NCBI GenBank assembly: GCA_021805825.1
Contig: JAJZEC010000011.1
Coordinates: forward strand, 1-64,000
From: Pseudomonadota bacterium
Lineage (GTDB): Bacteria > Pseudomonadota > Gammaproteobacteria > Burkholderiales > Burkholderiaceae_C
DNA: 64,000 bases
Direction: 5' to 3'
The notes beneath the pieces are model-generated. The model was not told the origin of the DNA, did not search any database, and was given only the letters and a program-made list of their open reading frames with translations. Position numbers and translations under genes: made by a program. Below, in pieces: positions 19,706 through 27,528 of this stretch; the stretch's first letter is position 1; every line of letters begins with the position of its first letter.

Positions 19706-22420
19706 ATGCAACTCGACGCGTATTCCCGTTTCTACCGCCGCCATCGCGGGCGATTCGATGATGTGCTGGCGCTGTGGCCGCCGGGTATTCCCGGGCGGCA
19801 GGACATCGACGCCGCGCTCGCCGGCCTGGGCGCGACGCAGGAATTGGGCGGCGTGCTGCGGCGCGTGCGCAATGCCCTGATGCTGCGCCTGATCGAATGC
19901 GACCTGCTGCACGACGCGCCGCTGTCGGAGGTCTGCCGCGCGATGGTGTGCATGGCCGAGAGCGCGATCGCCGCGGCGCTGCGCGCAAGCCAGGCCGATC
20001 TGAGCGTGCGCCACGGCCTGCCGCGGGCCGACGACGGCTCCCTGGCCGCGCTGATGGTCATCGGCATGGGCAAGCTCGGCGGCGACGAGCTCAACGTCTC
20101 TTCCGACATCGACCTGGTGTTCGTGTTCGACCACGACGGCCAGAGCGACGGCGCGGTGCCCTTGACGAACTTCGAGTATTTCTCCAGGCAGGTGCGCGCG
20201 GTGGTCGCGCTGCTGTCGCAGATCAGCTCCGAAGGCTTCGTGTTCCGCGTCGATACCCGCCTGCGGCCCAACGGCGACAGCGGCCCGCCGGTGGTCAGCC
20301 TGGCCATGCTGGAGGAGTATTTCCAGGTGCAGGGCCGCGAATGGGAGCGCTTCGCGTGGCTGAAGAGCCGCGTCGTCTCCCCGCAGGATCCGCAGCGCAG
20401 CCAGCAGGCGACGCTGGACGCCGTGGTCGAACCCTTCGTCTGGCGCCGCTACCTCGATTTCGCGATGCTCGAGGCGCTGCGCTCGGTGCACCAGCAGATC
20501 CGCCAGCAGGCAGCGCGTCGCGCCAGCGCCCGCCCGGAGCGCGCCGACGATCTCAAGCTCGGCCGCGGAGGCATTCGCGAGATCGAGTTCATCGTGCAGC
20601 TGCTGCAGATCGTGCGCGGCGGGCGCATGCCGCAGATCCGCGACCGCAATACCCTGCGTTCGCTGGAACTGCTGGCCGATGCGGGCCTGCTGCAGCCCGA
20701 GCAGTCGCAGCGGCTGGCGCAGAGCTATGCCTTCCTGCGCCGGCTGGAGCACCGCATCCAGTACCTGGACGATGCGCAGACGCATTGCCTGCCGGCCGAC
20801 GACGCCGATCTGGATCGCCTCGCGCAGGCCTGCAAGGGCGCGGCGTCGACGCAGCGCCCGGTCTGTTCGATGCTGCGCGAGCTCGATGCGGTTCGCGAGT
20901 TCGTCGCTGGTGAGTTCGATGCCTTGCTGCATGCCGCGCAACCGCGTTGCCTGGGCTGCCGCAAGCCGGCCGACAGCATCGATGCGCTGTTGCAGCAGCT
21001 TGGGGGCAGCGGCATGCAGGCCGAGCGCTCGGCCGCGCGCCTGCGCGCGCTGGAACAGTCGGCCTGCTTTGCCGCGCTCAGCGACTCCGGGCGCGGGCGC
21101 ATGCTGCGCGTGCTCGAGCGCGCGATCACCCTCGCGCAACGCCAGCCGCAGCCCGATGTGGCGCTGGCGCGCCTGATCGACGTGCTGGAGGCCATCGGGC
21201 GCCGCGAGACCTACCTGGCCTTCTTCGCCGAACAGCCGCAGGCGCTGGATCGCGTGGTCGCGCTGTTCGGCGCCTCCGCCTGGGCCGCCGAATACGTCAA
21301 GCGCAACCCGCTGGTGGTGGACGAATTGATCCTCTCCGAAGGTGCGCGCTTCGACGCCGCGGCCTGCCGGGCCGAGTGCCAGGCCCAGCAGCAGCGCCTG
21401 CTGCAGCGCGGTCGCTGGGACGCCGGCGAGGGCCTGGACGTGCTGCGGCGCGCCTTCCATGGCGAGCTGTTCCGCATCCTGGTGCGCGACCTCGATGGCC
21501 GCTTGCGCGTGGAACGGGTGGCCGATGAACTGTCCCTGCTGGCCGACACGATCATCGAGCAGGCGCTCGCCTGGTCGTGGGCGGAGTTGCCGCGACGCCA
21601 CCGCGAGCAGCCGGCCTTCGCCGTCATCGCCTACGGCAAGCTCGGCGGCAAGGAACTGGGCTACGGCGCCGACCTCGACGTGGTGTTCATCCACGACGAC
21701 CCCGCGCCCGATGCCGCCGAGCGCTATGGCGCGCTGGCGCGGCGGCTGGTGTGGTGGCTGACCGCGGTCACCCCCGCCGGCGCCCTGTTCGACATCGACA
21801 CCCGGCTGCGGCCGAACGGCAATGCCGGACTGCTGGTCACCTCGCTGGAGGCCTTCGAGCAGTACCAGCTCGGCCGCGGCAGCAACACGGCGTGGACCTG
21901 GGAGCACCAGGCCTTGACGCGGGCGCGTTTCTGCGCCGGCGACCCCGAGCTGGGTGCGCGTTTCGAGGCCATCCGCGCGCAGGTACTGGGCATGCCCCGC
22001 GATGGCGCTGCGCTGCGCGCCGAAATCCGCGCCATGCGCCGGCGCGTGGCCGACGCGCATCCCAACGACGGCGCGCTGTTCGACCTCAAGCACGACCCCG
22101 GCGGGATGGTCGATGTCGAGTTCGCGGTGCAGGCGCTGGTGCTCGAACATGCCGCCGCTTATCCGCAGCTGCTGGCCAACGTGGGCAACATCGCGTTGCT
22201 GCGCCTGGCCGAGCAGCTCGGCCTGCTGCCGGCGCGCGTCGGACGGGCGGCGGCGGCTGCCTATCGGCGCCTGCGCCGCCTGCAGCATGCCGAGCGCCTG
22301 CGCGCGGCGCAGCAGGCCGCGCGCGTCGACGCGGCCCGCGTGGCGCATGAACGCGCCGCGGTGCAGGCCTTGCAGCTGGCGGTGTTCGGCGACGAGGGCG
22401 CGGCGCAGCGCGTCGGCTGA
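19706..22420 (+). CDS. glnE: Bifunctional glutamine synthetase adenylyltransferase / adenylyl-removing enzyme
   Basis: Controls glutamine synthetase by attaching or removing AMP in response to PII and glutamine. Both nucleotidyltransferase domains are visible: the N-terminal one at GMGKLGGDELNVSSDIDLVF (about residue 115) and the C-terminal one at AYGKLGGKELGYGADLDVVF (about residue 640), each with the DxD metal site. Linking conserved segments include LKLGRGGIREIEFIVQ and DLKHDPGGMVDVEFAVQ. Starting at ATG 19706 gives 904 residues, slightly short of the usual 930-950; upstream in-frame ATGs would extend into the yhdP promoter region and lack family similarity. Links functionally to amtB at the window start. 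Confidence 0.94.
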   Translation: MQLDAYSRFYRRHRGRFDDVLALWPPGIPGRQDIDAALAGLGATQELGGVLRRVRNALMLRLIECDLLHDAPLSEVCRAMVCMAESAIAAALRASQADLSVRHGLPRADDGSLAALMVIGMGKLGGDELNVSSDIDLVFVFDHDGQSDGAVPLTNFEYFSRQVRAVVALLSQISSEGFVFRVDTRLRPNGDSGPPVVSLAMLEEYFQVQGREWERFAWLKSRVVSPQDPQRSQQATLDAVVEPFVWRRYLDFAMLEALRSVHQQIRQQAARRASARPERADDLKLGRGGIREIEFIVQLLQIVRGGRMPQIRDRNTLRSLELLADAGLLQPEQSQRLAQSYAFLRRLEHRIQYLDDAQTHCLPADDADLDRLAQACKGAASTQRPVCSMLRELDAVREFVAGEFDALLHAAQPRCLGCRKPADSIDALLQQLGGSGMQAERSAARLRALEQSACFAALSDSGRGRMLRVLERAITLAQRQPQPDVALARLIDVLEAIGRRETYLAFFAEQPQALDRVVALFGASAWAAEYVKRNPLVVDELILSEGARFDAAACRAECQAQQQRLLQRGRWDAGEGLDVLRRAFHGELFRILVRDLDGRLRVERVADELSLLADTIIEQALAWSWAELPRRHREQPAFAVIAYGKLGGKELGYGADLDVVFIHDDPAPDAAERYGALARRLVWWLTAVTPAGALFDIDTRLRPNGNAGLLVTSLEAFEQYQLGRGSNTAWTWEHQALTRARFCAGDPELGARFEAIRAQVLGMPRDGAALRAEIRAMRRRVADAHPNDGALFDLKHDPGGMVDVEFAVQALVLEHAAAYPQLLANVGNIALLRLAEQLGLLPARVGRAAAAAYRRLRRLQHAERLRAAQQAARVDAARVAHERAAVQALQLAVFGDEGAAQRVG

Positions 22421-22425
22421 GTACC

Positions 22426-23385
22426 ATGGCGGGCATGAGTTCCCTGGACGATTTGCGGCGCCACACCCGGGTGGTGGCCGATACCGCCGAATACCTGTGC
22501 CTGCCCGGGCTGGGCGCGCAGGAGGCGACGACCAACCCCAGCCTGGTGCTGCGCGCGGTGCGCCTTGCCGAATACGCACCGCTGCTCGCCGAGCCGGATC
22601 TGCGGCGGGCCGCGGCCGGCGACCCCGAGCTGGCGATGGATCGCCTGCTCGTGCGCTTCGGCTGCGAGATCCTGCAGCGTGTGCCTGGCCGGGTGTCGAC
22701 CGAAATCGACGCCCGGCTGTCGCACGACACCCGGGCCAGCGTGGAGCGCGCGCAGCGGGTCATCGAACTCTACGCGGCGCAGGGCGTCGACCGTTCTCGG
22801 GTGCTGATCAAGCTGGCCTCGACCTGGGAGGGAATCGAGGCCGCGCGCCAGTTGCGCGACCAGGGCGTCGCCTGCAACATGACCCTGCTGTTCGGGTTCA
22901 CCCAGGCGCGCGCCTGCGCGGCCGCCGGGGTGCAGCTGGTGTCGCCGTTCGTCGGCCGCATCACCGACTGGGCGCGCCAGCAGGCCGGCGCGGCCTGGGA
23001 TCCCGCGGCGCACGAGGGCGAGGCCGATCCGGGGGTGCGCGCGCTGCTGCGCATCTGGCGCTTCTACAAGGCGCGCGGCGTGGCCACCGAAGTCATGGGG
23101 GCGAGTTTTCGCCAGACCGCGCAGATCGCCGCGCTGTGTGGTTGCGACCTGCTGACCATCTCGCCGGCGCTGCTGGGCGAACTGCAGGCCGCGCAGCAGC
23201 CGCTGCCGCGGCGGCTCGATCCATCGCGCCCCGGCCCGGCCGAGGACGACGCCCCGTTGCATGTGGGCCGCGCCGAATTCCTGGCCGCGCTGGACGCCGA
23301 CGCCATGTGCCGCAGCAAGCTCGACGAAGGCATAGCCGCCTTCGTCGCCGACACCCACGCGCTGCTCGAGCTGCTGCGGCCCTGA
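22426..23385 (+). CDS. tal: Transaldolase
   Basis: Pentose phosphate enzyme moving a dihydroxyacetone unit between sugar phosphates. 319 residues, TalB-like: ATTNPSLVLRA, GRVSTEIDARLSHDT, the Schiff-base lysine in RVLIKLASTWEG, and CNMTLLFGFTQARACAAAG followed by LVSPFVGRITDW. ATG 22426 and ATG 22435 are both possible; the second matches the usual TalB N-terminal length better, and neither has a good ribosome-binding site. It begins 5 bases after glnE. Its sugar-phosphate substrates overlap with those of the nearby cbb operon. Confidence 0.93.
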   Translation: MAGMSSLDDLRRHTRVVADTAEYLCLPGLGAQEATTNPSLVLRAVRLAEYAPLLAEPDLRRAAAGDPELAMDRLLVRFGCEILQRVPGRVSTEIDARLSHDTRASVERAQRVIELYAAQGVDRSRVLIKLASTWEGIEAARQLRDQGVACNMTLLFGFTQARACAAAGVQLVSPFVGRITDWARQQAGAAWDPAAHEGEADPGVRALLRIWRFYKARGVATEVMGASFRQTAQIAALCGCDLLTISPALLGELQAAQQPLPRRLDPSRPGPAEDDAPLHVGRAEFLAALDADAMCRSKLDEGIAAFVADTHALLELLRP

Positions 23386-23418
23386 GGGGGCCTGCCGGCC
23401 CGATTGCGCCCGCGCGCG

Positions 23419-24147
23419 ATGCATCGCCTGTACCTGGAAGCCGCGCTGCGCGCCGGAGTGGTCGGGCTCGACGCGCAGGCGCTGCGCCACGTGCGCGCGC
23501 TGCGGCTGCGCGCCGGCGATGCGCTGCTCGTGTTCGACGGCGGCGGCGGCCAGTGGCAGGCGCGACTGCTCGCATCGGGCGAGCAGGTCGAGCTGCTGCG
23601 TTTCGACGATGTCGAGCGCGAGCCGGCCAGCGCCGTCGACATCGCGCTGGGCATGCCGGCCAATGAACGCATGGACTGGCTGGTGGAGAAGGCCGTCGAG
23701 CTCGGCGCGCGCTCCATCGCGCCCCTGATGACCGCGCGCGCGGTGCTCAAGCTCGACGGCGAGCGCGCCGAGCGCCGTCGCGCCCATTGGCGCGGCGTGG
23801 TCATCGCCGCCTGCGAGCAATGCGGTCGCAACCGGCTGCCGGAGCTGCACCCGGTGCGCTCGCTGCGCGCCTGGCTGCAGAGCCTGCCGCCGGCTGGCGA
23901 GGCCGCCCGCTGCCTGCTGGCGCCGCCCTCGCAGCCGGGAGCGCTGGGGCTGTCGTCCTGGGTCGCCACGCTGCCCGCCGGGCAGGCGGTGCAGGTGCTG
24001 AGCGGGCCCGAAGGCGGGCTCGACGCCCAGGAGATCGAAGCTGCGCTGGAGCAGGGTTTCGTGCCCGTCAGCCTGGGCCCGCGAACCCTGCGTGCGGAGA
24101 CGGCGCCGCTGGCCCTGCTGGCTGCGCTATCGGCATGGCGCGGTTGA
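23419..24147 (+). CDS. rsmE: 16S rRNA m3U1498 methyltransferase
   Basis: SPOUT-family methyltransferase that modifies U1498 of 16S rRNA. It has the family C-terminal knot motifs SGPEGGLDAQEIEAA and SLGPRTLRAETAPLAL, plus VEKAVELGARSIAPLMTARAV and CEQCGRNRLPEL in the middle. ATG 23419 (MHRLYLEA) gives 242 residues, the usual size; the track's TTG at 23404 adds five residues. The final 80 bases are antisense to the end of cbbR. Confidence 0.92.
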   Translation: MHRLYLEAALRAGVVGLDAQALRHVRALRLRAGDALLVFDGGGGQWQARLLASGEQVELLRFDDVEREPASAVDIALGMPANERMDWLVEKAVELGARSIAPLMTARAVLKLDGERAERRRAHWRGVVIAACEQCGRNRLPELHPVRSLRAWLQSLPPAGEAARCLLAPPSQPGALGLSSWVATLPAGQAVQVLSGPEGGLDAQEIEAALEQGFVPVSLGPRTLRAETAPLALLAALSAWRG

Positions 24148-25093
24148 GGCCCTGCGCTTCGCCGGGCAGGGGCTGCAGCGCGCCGAAGGCGCGCGCCAGA
24201 TACGACTCCCCATGCTCGAGCACGAAGTAGCGCAGCGCTTCCGCGGCCGGTGACAGCAGGCGCGCCGAGGTGTGCACGATCTGCCAGCTGCGCACCAGCG
24301 GCAGGCCTTCGATCTGCGGCACTCCGAGCAGCCCGTTGCGCAGTTCCAGGCCGACGCTGTGCAGCGACAGGAAGCTCAGCCCCAGGCCGCTGATCACCAT
24401 CTGCTTGATCGCCTCGTTGCTCGCGAGCTCCATCGTGATGCGCGGCTCGATGCGCCAGGCGCGCAGGTATTCCTCCATCGCCCGGCGCGTGCCCGAGCCG
24501 TTCTCGCGGATGACGAAACCGTACTGCGCCAGCGCCGAGGCCGGCTGCGAAGGCCCCTGCAGCAAGGGATGGTCGATGGCGCAGACGATGCCCAGCGGAT
24601 GGGCGGCGAAGGGTTCGCCGCGGGTGGCCAGGTCGCGCGGCGGGCGCCCCATGACGGCGAGGTCGATGTCGTGGCCCTGCAATTGCTCCACCAGTTGCTC
24701 GCGGTTGCCCACGACCAGGCGCATTTCGACATGGGGGTGCTCGTCGCGGAACATCGCCAGCAGCTGCGGAACGAAGTACTTGGCCGAGCTGACGATGCCG
24801 ATGCTCAGGCGCCCGGACTGCAGGCCGCGCAGGCGCGCCAGGGCGTCGTCGGCCTCGCGCAGGGTCGACAGCACGCGGCGCGCATAGACCAGCAGGTACT
24901 CGGCGGTCAGGGTCAGGCTGACGGCCTTGCCGCTGCGCTCGAACAGCGGCAGGCCGACCTGGCGTTCGAGTTCGCGGATGTGCATCGACACCGCAGGCGG
25001 CGTCAGGTGCAGTTCCTGCGCCGCGCGGCCGAAATGCAGATGCCGGGCCGCGGCCACGAAGACCCGCAGCTGGCGCAGGGTGACGTTTTTCAT
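24068..25093 (-). CDS. cbbR: LysR-type Calvin-cycle regulator CbbR
   Basis: Transcriptional activator of the cbb genes, sensing metabolites of the cycle. N-terminal winged helix: TLRQLRVFVAAARHLHFGRAAQELHLTPPAVSMHIREL. The effector domain carries SGRLSIGIVSSAKYFVPQLL and NEAIKQMVISGLGLSFLSLHSVG, typical of CbbR. ATG 25093 has AGGA six bases upstream, giving 341 residues. That is longer than the usual 300-320 because of a proline/alanine/glycine-rich tail (after about residue 310) encoded antisense to the end of rsmE. Divergent from the cbb operon, the standard arrangement for CbbR. Confidence 0.94.
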   Translation of the reverse strand: MKNVTLRQLRVFVAAARHLHFGRAAQELHLTPPAVSMHIRELERQVGLPLFERSGKAVSLTLTAEYLLVYARRVLSTLREADDALARLRGLQSGRLSIGIVSSAKYFVPQLLAMFRDEHPHVEMRLVVGNREQLVEQLQGHDIDLAVMGRPPRDLATRGEPFAAHPLGIVCAIDHPLLQGPSQPASALAQYGFVIRENGSGTRRAMEEYLRAWRIEPRITMELASNEAIKQMVISGLGLSFLSLHSVGLELRNGLLGVPQIEGLPLVRSWQIVHTSARLLSPAAEALRYFVLEHGESYLARAFGALQPLPGEAQGLNRAMPIAQPAGPAAPSPHAGFAGPG

Positions 25094-25165
25094 CAGCAAT
25101 CCTGAACAAACACCCAAGAATTTTTGAATATACCTTAATTGCGTAAGAACTTATATTTGCCCGCA
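25094..25165 (+). promoter_or_regulatory. Divergent cbbR/cbb promoter and probable CbbR operator
   Basis: An AT-rich island in otherwise very GC-rich DNA. It holds inverted repeats suited to a LysR-type regulator: CTTA-N6-TAAG at 25134-25147 and TAAG-AA-CTTA at 25144-25153. A TATATT -10 candidate lies at 25152-25157 for the cbb operon, and another on the minus strand at 25127-25132 for cbbR. Neither has a consensus -35, as expected for activator-dependent promoters. The transcription start would then be near 25164, so the repeats would sit close to the promoter. Assignment to CbbR is by context. Confidence 0.65.
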
Positions 25166-25442
25166 GTCCCTGCCCCTGGCAGGGGCGCCGGCACTGCGGG
25201 TTGGAACGGGTTCGCGGTTGCCGGTCACGGAGTTTGTCCGCAGCCGCCAGCTCGCGCTGGCATGCACGTCTCGGTGTCGTCGAGGCTGCGGTCTTTTTCA
25301 AGTCCCCTGCGGGCGTCGCAGGAGGCTTGGCAAAGACCGGCGCGCGCAGCGCATGGTGTGCCGCGGCGTCCCGCGAGGGCGCGCCGTGGCGGGCCGTCGC
25401 GCGCGCCCTCGCTGCACGGGCAGGCTGATCGGGAGACACCTC
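25166..25442 (+). promoter_or_regulatory. Long structured leader upstream of cbbF
   Basis: If transcription starts near 25164, the cbb message has an untranslated leader of about 280 bases. It contains several perfect stems: GCCCCTG-G-CAGGGGC (25172-25186); CCGCAGCC (25238-25245) pairing with GGCTGCGG (25284-25291) around an inner GCCAGC-TCGC-GCTGGC hairpin (25246-25261), followed directly by TCTTTTTC; and CCTGCG-GGCGT-CGCAGG (25306-25322). The stem-plus-T-run resembles a terminator, so transcription attenuation is possible. The in-frame extension of the cbbF ORF through this region looks non-coding. Confidence 0.45.
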
Positions 25443-26522
25443 ATGCTGCAAGGCCGCACCACCATTTCCAAGTTCCTCATCGAGCAGTTGCGCGGCGCCG
25501 ACGACCAGGCCGACCTGGCGGCGCTGCTCGTCGACGTCACCGCGGCGGTCAAGGCCATCGCGGCCATGACGTCCAAGGGCGCGCTCGGCGGCTACCTGGG
25601 GGCGCTGGCCAGCAGCAACGTGCAGGGGGAGACGCAGAAGCGCCTGGACGTGCTGGCCAACGACGTGCTGATCCAGTCCTGTGCATGGAGCGGACTGGTC
25701 GCCGGCATGGCCTCCGAGGAACTCGAGCAGCCCTACACCCTGCCGCCGCAGTTCGAGCGCGGCCCCTTCCTGCTGCTGTTCGACCCCCTCGACGGCTCGT
25801 CGAACATCGACGTCAATGTGGCCGTGGGGACGATCTTCTCGGTGCTGCGCGCACGGGGCATCGGCGACCCGCAGCCCGCCGACTACCTGCGGCCGGGGTT
25901 CGAGCAGGTGGCGGCCGGCTACGCCATCTACGGCCCGTCGACGATGATGGTGCTCAGCGTCGGCAAGGGCAGCCACGGATTCACCCTGGATCGCGAGATC
26001 GGCAACTTCATCCTCACCCATCCCGACCTGCGCATCCCGGAGGAAACCGGCGAATTCGCCATCAACGCCAGCAACGAGCGTTTCTGGGAGCCCCCGGTGC
26101 AGCGCTACGTCGCCGAGTGCAAGGCCGGCAGCACCGGGGATCGCGGGCGCGACTTCAACACCCGCTGGATCGCCTCCCTGGTCGCCGAGGTGCACCGCAT
26201 CCTGATGCGCGGCGGGGTGTTCCTCTATCCCAGGGACTGCAAGGATGCGCAGCGCGCCGGCCGGCTGCGGCTGCTGTACGAGGCCAACCCGATGGCCATG
26301 GTGGTCGAGCAGGCCGGGGGCGCCGCGTCCACCGGGCGGCAGCGCATCCTGGACGTCGAGCCGACGCAGCTGCACCAGCGCGTGCCGGTGCTGCTGGGCT
26401 CGCGCAGCGAGGTTCTGCGCCTCGAGCGTTACCACCAGGAATACGATAGCGGGCTGGACAAGCCCTTCGTCTCCCCGCTGTTCAAGGATCGCTCGCTGTT
26501 CGCCGAAGGCCCCCGCGCCTGA
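25443..26522 (+). CDS. cbbF: Fructose-1,6-bisphosphatase class I (CbbF)
   Basis: Dephosphorylates fructose-1,6-bisphosphate (and probably sedoheptulose-1,7-bisphosphate) in the Calvin cycle. 359 residues, class I: metal and substrate site LLLFDPLDGSSNIDVNVAVGT (about residues 110-130), YGPSTMMVLSVG, NASNERFW, RYVASL-type segment FNTRWIASLVAEVHRIL, and GGVFLYPRD with LLYEANPMAMVVEQAGG. The track opens at 25218, but ATG 25443 has GGGAG seven bases upstream. First structural gene of the operon cbbF-P-T-Z-G-K-A. Confidence 0.95.
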   Translation: MLQGRTTISKFLIEQLRGADDQADLAALLVDVTAAVKAIAAMTSKGALGGYLGALASSNVQGETQKRLDVLANDVLIQSCAWSGLVAGMASEELEQPYTLPPQFERGPFLLLFDPLDGSSNIDVNVAVGTIFSVLRARGIGDPQPADYLRPGFEQVAAGYAIYGPSTMMVLSVGKGSHGFTLDREIGNFILTHPDLRIPEETGEFAINASNERFWEPPVQRYVAECKAGSTGDRGRDFNTRWIASLVAEVHRILMRGGVFLYPRDCKDAQRAGRLRLLYEANPMAMVVEQAGGAASTGRQRILDVEPTQLHQRVPVLLGSRSEVLRLERYHQEYDSGLDKPFVSPLFKDRSLFAEGPRA

Positions 26523-26620
26523 AGCTCCCGGAGCGCTCCGCCCCGCAGGGGCCGTAGCGCGCGGCGCGACCGCGATGCGGTGCGCCGGGTCTTGTCCACC
26601 CTTTCGTGAAGTCCCTCGCC

Positions 26621-27496
26621 ATGTCGGTCAAGCACCCCATTCTTGCCATCACCGGATCGTCGGGAGCCGGTACGACCACGGTGATGCGCAGTTTCCAGCA
26701 CATCTTCCGGCGGGAGAAGATCCGCGCCCAGATCCTCGAGGGCGATTCCTTCCACCGCTACAACCGGGCTGAGATGCGCGAGGAGATGCAGCGTCGCGAC
26801 CAACCCGCCGAGCAGGTGTTCAGCCACTTCGGCCCCGAGGCCAACCTGCTCGACGAGCTGGAGAATCTGTTCCGCGACTACGGCGCCCGCGGCGGGGGCA
26901 AGGTGCGCAAGTACGTGCACGACGACGCCGAGGCCGCCGAGCACGGGGTTCCGGCCGGGCATTTCACCGAATGGAAGGACATGCAGGAGGGCTCGGAGCT
27001 GCTGTTCTACGAGGGGCTGCACGGCGGCTACGCCGACCACCGCATCGACATCGCCAGCCACGTCGACCTGCTGGTCGGGGTGGTGCCGATCATCAACCTG
27101 GAGTGGATCCAGAAGCTGCACCGGGATCAGATCCAGCGCGGTTACTCCCAGGAGGCGGTCATGGATACGATCCTGCGCCGCATGCCCGATTACGTGCACC
27201 ACATCACCCCGCAGTTCTCGCGCACCCATGTCAATTTCCAGCGCGTTCCCACGGTCGACACTTCGAACCCCTTCATCGCCAAGGACATTCCCAGCCTGGA
27301 CGAGAGCATGGTCGTGATCCGCTTCGCCGATCCCCATGGCATCGACTTTCCCTACCTGCTGGCGATGCTCCATGATTCGTGGATGAGCCGTCCGAACACC
27401 CTGGTGGTGCCGGGGGGCAAGATGGGCCTGGCGATGCAACTCATCCTGACCCCGATGATCCTCAGGCTGATGGACCTGAAACGACGGGCCTCCTGA
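26621..27496 (+). CDS. cbbP: Phosphoribulokinase
   Basis: Makes ribulose-1,5-bisphosphate, the CO2 acceptor, from ribulose-5-phosphate and ATP; with RuBisCO it is diagnostic of the Calvin cycle. 291 residues, bacterial octameric class. The P-loop is AITGSSGAGTTTVMRSF at about residues 10-26; further conserved segments are EGDSFHRYNRAEM, HFGPEANLLDEL, LLFYEGLHGGYADHRID and DLLVGVVPIINLEWIQK. ATG 26621 is preferred over GTG 26606. The 98-base gap after cbbF contains a 12-bp palindrome, CGGAGCGCTCCG (26529-26540), of unknown meaning. Confidence 0.96.
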   Translation: MSVKHPILAITGSSGAGTTTVMRSFQHIFRREKIRAQILEGDSFHRYNRAEMREEMQRRDQPAEQVFSHFGPEANLLDELENLFRDYGARGGGKVRKYVHDDAEAAEHGVPAGHFTEWKDMQEGSELLFYEGLHGGYADHRIDIASHVDLLVGVVPIINLEWIQKLHRDQIQRGYSQEAVMDTILRRMPDYVHHITPQFSRTHVNFQRVPTVDTSNPFIAKDIPSLDESMVVIRFADPHGIDFPYLLAMLHDSWMSRPNTLVVPGGKMGLAMQLILTPMILRLMDLKRRAS

Positions 27497-27528
27497 CAGC
27501 CGAGCCGGTTTTTCCCGAGAAGTCTCCC

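Noticed and set aside
25218-25442. 75-codon N-terminal extension of cbbF
   Set aside because: Arg/Cys-rich sequence without family similarity; ATG 25443 has a good ribosome-binding site and matches the class I FBPase start.
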